DNA of 64,000 nucleotides from Impatiens glandulifera (taxonomy: Eukaryota; Streptophyta; Magnoliopsida; Ericales; Balsaminaceae): positions 29,757,939 to 29,821,938 of the forward strand of contig NC_061868.1 of NCBI RefSeq assembly GCF_907164915.1. The letters run 5' to 3'. The position numbers were made by a program, and so were the translations under genes. Below, piece by piece: positions 56,854 through 64,000 of this stretch. The notes under the pieces are model-generated. The model was not told where the DNA came from. It did not search any database and was given only the letters and a program-made list of their open reading frames with translations. Position 1 is the first letter of the stretch; each line of letters starts with the position of its first letter.

Positions 56854-58950
56854 AGTATGAGTGATGAAATCCATTCACTAAATCCTAAAGTTCATAACTC
56901 ACAAGTTACAAACTACGTTCGGACCTGATCTCTCTTTATTATGAGAGTGCATATGTAGCATGTCATGGGTGTGGTCCCACTAATTAAAAAACATAAAAAC
57001 CCTATGTCAATACTAGGGGCATTTTTATTAAAATAAAAATAATTAAAAAAAATTCTCATCCCCCAAGCAGTTCTTAACTTCACAAGAACTGAACTACGTT
57101 TGGCCTAATTTCTCCTTTTATGAGAATACTTAGGTAGTCTATCATGGGTTTGGTCCGTAAAAAATAAAAATAAAAACAAATCCTCAGCATACCTAAGTGA
57201 TAAAAACAATCCCTAATGGTTCACATAAGAGACTGAACGCCTGATAATTAATTCCCCAGCAAGCACATTTGCTGATCCCAAACGAAATGTGGAATCACGA
57301 TCTATCCGTGATACAATTTCAGAACTACGTTTGGCCCTGATTTCTCCTTTTATGAGAATACGTATACAGTTTGTTAAGAGTTTATTCTTAATAAATAAAA
57401 AATAATCAAACCTTTATGTCAACACTAGGGGTATTTTTGAAAAGATGAAAATAAATCATCACATCCCCAACTTTAAGTCAATTGTCATTCCAGCAGACAT
57501 TTAAGAAATTTCCCCAGCTAAAGTCAATTGTCACTCTAGCAGCCACTTAAGAAACATTCCCAACCTTAAGTCAATTTCCACTCCAACAGACACTTAGAAA
57601 TTTCCCCATATTAAGTCAATTGCCACTCCAGTAGACACTTAAGAACCTTTCACAACTTTAGTCAATTTCCACTCCAATAGACACTTAAGAAATTTTCACA
57701 ACTTAGGTCAATTGTCATTCCAACAAAAACTTAAGAAACCATCCTTAACAAAATATGAAATCATGATATATCTGTGATACAATTTTGAAACTACGTTCGG
57801 ACCTAATTTTTCTTTTTATGAGAATACGTAGGCAGTTTGTCATGAGTTTGGTCCAAATAAAATAAAATTCCTAGTAAGCCAACTCTTGAGCTGGGACAAA
57901 ATACATCCCCGTAAAGTTCAAGCCAACAAGAACTTGTGATCATAAATCTATCCAAAAACAATCAAACTCCTATATCAATACTAGGGGCATTTTTGGAAGA
58001 TAAAAACGAGTTAGACCCTTGAACCTTACTAGTTTCAAGCAAACTGATGAGCGAGAACAAGAAATAAGTAGAGATGCAAAAAAAGACGTTTCTCTCCAAT
58101 AGATGTCTCTTGACGAGCTGATGTAACTGGTGGGATCCGAGTGAGGCGCTTCACAAACGGATTTACCTCAACCCCAAAATCGGAACCATGTCATCAACGG
58201 AGGTGATGTCTTGTCTCAAGTAGAGGTCAAGTGCAAAGATCTAAGACCTCAAGTAAAAGAATCAAGTCAATTAAGACTATGTGGGTTGAGATATGAAATA
58301 CAATATTGTTGTTCATTTAGAATTTCTCTAATTGTCAAGTAAGAACAAAGTGTTTAAGTCTATCAGATACACCCCGGTCATCAAGAAAAGAGGCCGAAGA
58401 AAATAGAATAATACTCATAGAGGTTGAGATATTGAAATCATCATTCGTTGTTTATATAGACTATTGTCTAATTGTCAATACAAGAACAAGAATGTACGAT
58501 TCTATTAAATATACATTGAGTATAAAAAGAGCCCAAAGACCTTAGAATTTGAAGCACGCTGACCTTTGAGTTTTAGAAGCGAGACTCAACCTCATGATGC
58601 AAGGTTGAAAGTTTAAGCATTCGAGCGAATAAATTCCTCGAAGAAACTTAGGGAGAAACGTCACGGTAAAAGACAAGTACCTAAAACGATATCATGAAAC
58701 TCGAAGAACATTGGTTACATGTGGTTTCTCGACTAACTCCAAGGAAAAAAATACGGAACCGATTCTTGAAAGTATTCCAAGACCTATGAAGAAGACGTTA
58801 GTACCCTGAAAATTAAGGGAGTCTGATTTCGAATATAATCACTAAGCAGAGTTGTGATTAAATAATTTCTCTCTCAATGAGAGGAGCGAGACAAACATAA
58901 CCACTAATTAGAGTTGTGATTAGAATAATTAATTTTCTCGCTAAACAGAA
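56854..58950 (+). repeat. Proximal 3' UTR of the second Tat element with several short arrays
   Basis: The phrase CTACGTT(T/C)GG...CTTTTTATGAGAATACGTA(G/T) recurs near 56915, 57090, 57325 and 57790, usually followed by AATACTAGGGGCATTTTT (57007, 57421, 57976). A 56-bp tandem array (AAGTCAATTG(T/C)CACTCCA, AGACACTTAAGAA) occupies 57466-57745 in about five copies. At 58280-58510 a paired block beginning GGTTGAGATATTGAAATCATC corresponds to the pair at 16599-16840. Confidence 0.6.
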
Positions 58951-58954
58951 GAGT

Positions 58955-59745
58955 GATGTTCTTAAAAGTTATATTCAAGTATTTTTCTAAACTAAGGGGT
59001 GATACTTAAAATGAACATTTTGCTAAACAAAAGAGCGATGTTCTTAAAAATTATATTCAAGTATTTTTCTAAACTATGGAGCGATACTTAATTAAACATT
59101 TCTCTTAACAGAAGAACGATGTTCTTAAAAATTATATTAATGTATTTCACTAAATTGAGGAACGATACATAAATTGAAAATTTCGCTAAACAGAAGAGCA
59201 ATGTTCTTAAAAATCATATTCAAGTATTTCGTTAAAATGTGGAGCGATACTTAAATTGAACATTTCACTTACAGAATAACGATGTTCTTAAAAATTATAA
59301 TCAAGTATTTCTATAAACTGATGAGCGATAGTTAAATTAAATTTTTGGCTAAACAAAATAGCGATGTTCTTAAAAATCATATTCAAGTTTTTCACTAAAC
59401 TAAGGAGCGATACTTAAATTGAACACTTCGCTAAATAGAAGAACGATGTTCTTAAAAATTATAATCAAGTATTTCTCTAAACTAAGGAGCGATACTTAAA
59501 TTGAACATTTCGCTAAACATAAGAGCGATGTTCTTAAAAATCATATTCAAGTATTTCGCTAAACTAATAAGCGATACTTAAATTGAACATTTCTCTAAAT
59601 AGAAGAGTGATATTCTTAAAAATCATAATCAAATATTTCTCTAAACTCAGTAGCGATACTTAAATTGAACATTTCTCAAAACAGAAGAGCGATGTTCTTA
59701 AATTTATATTAAAGTATTTCTCTAAACTGAGGAGCGATTCTTAAA
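58955..59745 (+). repeat. 82-bp tandem array in the second Tat 3' UTR
   Basis: About ten units, period near 82 bp, each with CGATGTTCTTAAAAATTATA then TTCAAGTATTTC and GGAGCGATACTTAAATTGAA. GCGATGTTC and GCGATACTT alternate, so each unit looks like two related halves. Unit similarity is moderate. Confidence 0.8.
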
Positions 59746-59907
59746 TCGTAATCACTAAGAAGATTTGTTATTAGAATAATCATTAAATGATTTGTCGCTC
59801 CATGAGAGAAGCGACACAAACATAATCAATAAGAAGGGTTGTGATTAAAAAGATTATTAAATTTTATTGCTCAATGAGAAGAGTAATAAGAACACAATCA
59901 GTAAACT

Positions 59908-60478
59908 AAGTCAAGATGTGTACTCACATACAATCCAAAGACTAGGCGATGTGTGTAGTGATATAGTCAAAATAACCAGGTGTCGATCCATGCGATCGTT
60001 TGACTGAAACGATGTATATCCCAAAGAGAAATAAAACACATTCAGCAAACTAAGTCAAGATGTGTACTTACGTACAATCCAAAGACTAGGAGAGGTGTGG
60101 TGATATAGTCGAAATAATCAGGTGTCAATCCATGCGATCGATTGACCAGAACGATGTATATCCATAAGAAAAATAAAACGCAATCAGCAAACTAAGTCAA
60201 GATGTGTACTTTCGTACAATCCAAAGGCTAGGCGAGGTGTGTAGTGATATAGTGGAACTAACTAGGTGTCGATCCATGCGATCGATTGACCTGAACGATG
60301 TATATCCCAAACTGATATAAACACAATAAGCAAACTAAGTCAAGATGTGTATTCATGTACAATCCAAAGTTAGACGAGGTGTGTAGTGATATAGTCAAAC
60401 TAACCAAGTGTCGATCCATGCGATCAATTGACCGAAATAATGTATATCCCGAACCGATATAAACACAATTAGCAAACT
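59908..60478 (+). repeat. 143-bp tandem array, four units
   Basis: AAGTCAAGATGTGTA starts at 59908, 60052, 60194 and 60337, and a partial fifth (AAGTCAA) at 60479, so the monomer is 142-144 bp. Each holds CAATCCAAAG, GTGTAGTGATATAGT, GTCGATCCATGCGATC and GATGTATATCCC. Monomers of satellite size within a Tat 3' UTR. Confidence 0.85.
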
Positions 60479-60487
60479 AAGTCAATT

Positions 60488-61422
60488 AACCGAGGAACAT
60501 CCACATCCGATTGAGGAATCTAGCACATCGACTGAGGATCCCAAACCCCGACTGAGGGGTTCCAACCTAGGACCTAGGGTTTTAGCCCCGACCGATGAAA
60601 ATCGCACCTAAGATCTAAAGCATCGGTCCTAAGGTATGTTTGGTTCCACTTTTTAATTTTCAAAATTATTTTTATAATTTTGAAACCCAAACAATTTTCT
60701 GAAAATCTAAAAAAATAGAAAATAATTTCAAAATATTTTTAAAATAGTTTCATAAAAAATATTTTGATAAGGGTATGTTTGGGGATTTATTTTTAAACCC
60801 TAATGTCTTTTAAAATTGATATTCTTCAAGTACATCCCTCTTCAATCATCGTCATCAACTATATGTGTCAATATTTAAATATTGTTGCTACAATAATAAA
60901 TACACAAAACATGTGCATGTTTAAGATCAGAAGACTAATTGGTTAAAATAAAACGTTATACAACTAATTTTCCAAAAACTAAGATTTTACAAAGAAGAGA
61001 CCGTTTTATAAACATGTACAGAGGATGTGGCGCGAAAGCCTTTTTCCGAGTATCACCAAATTACGAACCAAAACGAAACTCTTAGTTAAAAATATGTTTA
61101 TACACGTATGCTTTTTTTTATTTTAAACTAAAAATCAATTGTCGACTCTTTATCAAATAAATAATCTTTTAAATTAGTTATTTTTAATTAATTTAAATAA
61201 ATATTTCTTTAATCAAATTTTTATATGATTATTTAAAATCTAAAAGATTATTTGAAATTTGATCAAAACATAATTATTATTATAATTAATTGCAAACTGT
61301 TAAGACTGGTTTTATAAGTCTTTTAAAATAATATTTTATTTAAAAGATTCATAACACGCAAATCGAGATTGAAATTTCTAGAATCTCGTGTTTTTTTTCA
61401 GAACAAGGGTTTTCTGAGGGTT
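60488..61422 (+). mobile_element. LTR fragment of the first Tat family, 5'-truncated
   Basis: It starts abruptly inside the minisatellite (GACTGAGGATCCCAAACC, CGACTGAGGGGTTCCAACC) and then follows 23530-24400: a GTATGTTTGGTTCCAC stretch, the ATCACCAAATTACGAACC phrase (61053), AATTGTCGACTC and ATAACACGCAAATCGAG. It ends near GAGGGTTATA (61422), corresponding to the LTR end at 173. The U3 and TATA are missing. It abuts the 143-bp array of a different family. Confidence 0.7.
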
Positions 61423-61429
61423 ATAATAA

Positions 61430-61950
61430 ATAAAAACTTTAAAAAAATTAACATCGTTATAACATTGTAACGCGTTTTAAAAATTTGTCTCATCCTGAGT
61501 GATTCGTTCGAGACATGTTTCAGCTCCATACTTAACCTTCTTCTCGATTCCCACATGCTGGGAGTTAGATATTTCAATGGTAAGTCTCGTTTGTTCGAAC
61601 TATATCCTCAAAAGATGATCTTGACTCAAAAAAGTCTCCACCTAATTTACTCTTATTAGAAATTATAAAAGAAATGTTTTTAGAAATTCTTTTAGATTCG
61701 GTGTTTGGTTATGTGTGGGAAAGAGTCTTAGCGCTATGACTCACACGCTCGTTCAAAGAACGATCTCTACTTCGAAACAACTTAATATTTTTGCCATTTT
61801 TTTTTTAACTAAAAATGTAAATAGTGAATTAAATTAAAAATATATAATTAAAGGTAATGTCTATTTTTTCGAGATGAATTAAAGCCCAAATAAACCCTTA
61901 GTAGACTCTAATTATATTTTAAAATTAAAGTAGCCAATAAAACATATTGA
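61430..61950 (-). mobile_element. LTR fragment of the second Tat family, inverted
   Basis: The minus strand matches the last 400 bp of the LTR ending at 55329: CTCTTTCCCACACATAACC (plus 61711-61729), a weak TTAGGTGGAGAC, and AAAACGCGTTACAATG near the end. It lies head-on against the previous fragment. Confidence 0.55.
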
Positions 61951-61962
61951 ATACACTTTTAA

Positions 61963-62888
61963 GCATAATTTTGAAGCCCGACCTGGTCATCAACCCAGTG
62001 AAGGAACTAGGTTACTAGTTCAACTAGTGAGTTTCATATAATAATAAAATAATACAAAAATAGAAAAAATCCATCAAATTGTTAATACAATAATAGTCAA
62101 AATAGAGATCAAAATTTAAAATATTGTTTCGCAATTATAATATGTTCATTGTCTATATTGCGGATAACACAATTAAAATAAACACAATCTATTAAGTCAT
62201 GGATTAACATAATTAAAATAAATATTAACTACTAATTATTCGCAAAATGCTCACATCATTCACCAAAATCAGTCACACCAAAATCATCACCAACATCAGC
62301 AGTCACTTCATTGCCTTCAATAGGAACATCAATATTGTTCCCTTCATCTTCTTCTCCGGTATCTAGTTCATCCAAGTTTACAATCTCAAAATTTGCATCT
62401 ACAACAAAAATTTATAAAATGAAATTTTAGTAACTTATACTATTGATAAACTAATAAGTAATACAAGAAAAAAAATTAAGTCATGACTTACAATGCCACC
62501 TTAGATCATTTTTTAGTCTGATAGAAGTGGAATCAGCCGATTCATGTAGTAGATGCAAATTGAAGTGAATGAAAGAGTGTCATTCTCAGTGTATAGAATT
62601 AGAAATCGGTAATTTATCCACATGAAACTAGAAATAGGTAAACCTAATGGGAGTTAAAAAAACGGGGAGAGGAGAACTAAGAGAGTGATAGTGAGAAATA
62701 AAATAAGTGTTTTTTTTAAAAAAAAAATAGGATAAATCCGTTGGGTTAACCCGGACTGTCGAATTTCCGGTCCAACCTGCGGGTTGACCGAGTTTAAATG
62801 GGTTGATTGCATTTCCAATTTTTTCATCAACCCAACTCGGTTTGACGACCGGTTCACCGACAAGTCGGGCCAAGTTTCAAAATTATGC
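61963..62888. mobile_element. 926-bp terminal-inverted-repeat transposon, non-autonomous
   Basis: The left end GCATAATTTTGAA (61963-61975) and right end TTCAAAATTATGC (62876-62888) are perfect 13-bp inverted repeats, followed inward by related GCCCGAC and ACCGG/CCGGT-rich phrases. Both ends are flanked by TTTTAA (61957-61962, 62889-62894). The superfamily is unclear because the flank is palindromic-like and its length is uncertain. It carries an exon-like minus-strand fragment but no recognisable transposase. Confidence 0.65.
62256..62398 (-). pseudogene. Exon-like acidic C-terminal fragment in the transposon
   Basis: On the minus strand, after a good acceptor (TTTTTGTTGTAG), the frame reads ANFEIVNLDELDTGEEDEG, NNIDVPIEGNEVTADVG and ends DDFGVTDFGE-stop. 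A matching donor (CATT|GTAAGTC, near 62490) ends an upstream piece reading LHESADSTSIRLKNDLRWH in the compatible frame. It is probably the spliced end of a larger protein, either the element's lost transposase or a captured host gene. I cannot name it. Confidence 0.4.
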
Positions 62889-63185
62889 TTTTAAGGTTAA
62901 TTTGTACATCGAGATATGGAAAATCATAGTATCCTATGAAACATAATAAAAAAAAATGTCTTCTTATTTGTTTTTATTCGAATTAATTATTATTAATTTT
63001 TTTTTTTTGTATAATTACATAAAAAAAATCACAATTATATTTTGCTGACAATTATTCTTAAAAGATTGTGTAGATTTTCTAAATATATTTTAGTAGAAAT
63101 AGTTACAATTTGCTTAGATTTGTAAGATATTATAATACTTGTCAAAAAAATAATAATAATAATAAATTGGGATGAAGAAAAAGAA

Positions 63186-63398
63186 ATGCAATTGGGGGAA
63201 TCGAGCAGCAGTGAGAGAAGGAAGCAAAGAACCTTACTTTTGGAAATAAAGGGTTTCTCTCTTCTTCTTCTCCTCCTCCTCCTCTTTCGTTTTGATTCAT
63301 CAATTCATCATCATCCGTACCTCCTACCCTTGTTTGTTCGTTTCATTTTCATTTCAGTTTGTTCATCTTTCAGCGTAATCATATTCACCAGTTCCTGA
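63186..63398 (+). CDS. Possible upstream ORF in the SINAT 5' leader (70 codons)
   Basis: If transcription starts upstream of 63186, this frame (start MQLGESSSSERRKQR, then a poly-Leu run from a TTCTTCTTCTCCTCC tract) precedes the SINAT start by 77 bp and ends before it. The Leu run simply translates a CT-rich microsatellite (63258-63286). It could lower translation of the main frame, but nothing shows that the peptide itself is selected. Confidence 0.3.
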   Translation: MQLGESSSSERRKQRTLLLEIKGFSLLLLLLLLFRFDSSIHHHPYLLPLFVRFIFISVCSSFSVIIFTSS

Positions 63399-63474
63399 AT
63401 CAGTAAACGAATTTTGGTGGAAACAACTGGAATTTTTGGTGGAAGTAAAGAATTACGGCTAGATAGATAGTAAA

Positions 63475-64000
63475 ATGGAGGTGGAGGAGAGTATCGAGTG
63501 TGAATCGTACGCCATGGAAGATGAAGAGATTCCTTCTCACCATCCACCAAGCCTTCACGTTAGTCAGTTCTCTACTAAGCCTCGCAACAATGTCGCCGCC
63601 CCTGCCACTAGCGTCCACGAATTGCTCGAGTGTCCGGTCTGCACCAGTTCTATGTATCCTCCAATTCATCAGGTCTTGTCTCTCTCTCTGCTTATTGAAG
63701 CAAAATTCATCTTTCAAGTTTCAATCTCCTTGGTATTTATGGATCGTGGACGCTTGAATAGATCATGATTGAATTTGATTTGTATGCAGTGTCATAATGG
63801 ACATACGCTTTGTTCAACCTGTAAAACAAGAGTACACAATCGATGCCCTACTTGTAGACAAGAACTAGGTGATATTCGTTGTCTTGCTCTCGAGAAAGTA
63901 GCGGAAGCACTTGAGCTTCCTTGCAGGTACTGTTCATTAGGATGCCCGGAAATATTTCCTTACTACACTAAACTCAAGCACGAATCAGTTTGCAACTTCA
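63475..64000 (+). CDS. SINAT-family RING E3 ubiquitin ligase, 5' part
   Basis: E3 ligase of the Seven-in-absentia family, which ubiquitinates target proteins in the cytosol and nucleus and dimerises through a C-terminal TRAF-like domain. Exon 1 is 63475-63672 (66 codons), intron 63673-63789 (GT-AG, 117 bp), exon 2 63790 to the window edge. The N-terminus is acidic, then His/Pro-rich. The C3HC4 RING spans residues 53-88 (CPVC, CHNGHTLCSTC, CPTC), split by the intron just before Cys67, followed by QELGDIRCLALEKVAEALEL and the start of the SIAH zinc finger (CRYCSLGCPEIFPYYTKLKH). The rest lies outside the window. All metal ligands visible are intact. Confidence 0.95.

Noticed and set aside
63311..63717. 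Minus-strand frames of 79 and 105 codons opposite SINAT exon 1
   Set aside because: They are shadows of the SINAT leader and exon, with no family resemblance or splice logic of their own.
1..64000. A previously undescribed enzymatic or defence gene system
   Set aside because: Apart from CLPX and SINAT, every credible coding stretch belongs to a known transposon family; the remaining frames are noise.

Overview
The window is nuclear DNA from a flowering plant, almost certainly a eudicot. It is strongly AT-rich, its genes have many short exons with GT-AG introns, and most of the sequence is layered, nested transposable elements. Only two host genes are convincing: a mitochondrial-type CLPX unfoldase (34292-43885, + strand, complete, 15 exons, 573 codons) and the first two exons of a SINAT/Seven-in-absentia RING ubiquitin ligase (63475-64000, + strand, cut by the window edge).

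Layout. 1-3448: leader, primer site and long 5' LTR of a minus-strand Ty3/gypsy element of the Tat/Ogre type that runs off the left edge. 3449-4647: AT-rich DNA with a 165-bp tandem duplication. 4648-7517: a young, complete but internally deleted gypsy element (gag plus protease only) with near-identical LTRs and a perfect 5-bp target duplication. 8420-24403: a decayed Tat-lineage element (gag, protease, G-patch-like segment, RT, two RNase H domains, integrase, repeat-rich 3' UTR, 3' LTR). It carries a LINE fragment, an inverted LTR fragment and a hAT-like transposon. 24404-27998: leader and LTR of another minus-strand member of the same family, so the two 3.3-kb LTRs face each other as a giant inverted repeat. 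28000-33540: AT-rich DNA with microsatellites, a G-poor tandem array, tRNA-derived SINE-like pieces and a Helitron end.

33540-33924 is a Helitron-like fragment, followed by CLPX. CLPX introns hold two abutting Tourist-like MITEs and a small non-autonomous LTR element with an extra inverted LTR. 44000-47934: intergenic repeats, a probable solo LTR of a second Tat-type family, and a Helitron with clear ends. 48027-52830: a degenerate minus-strand L1-type LINE. 54000-61422: a second Tat-type element reduced to LTR, primer site, leader, integrase and a long 3' UTR of several satellite-like arrays, joined to LTR pieces of both families. 61963-62888: a small terminal-inverted-repeat transposon with an exon-like fragment. 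The window ends in the SINAT gene.

I found no new enzymatic or defence system. The most interesting material is repeat architecture: the facing LTR pair, 3'-UTR arrays built of short hairpins, a duplicated non-coding block shared by two otherwise different Tat 3' UTRs, and a fold-back LTR pair inside a CLPX intron. Repeat borders read by eye may be off by tens of bases unless termini are stated.
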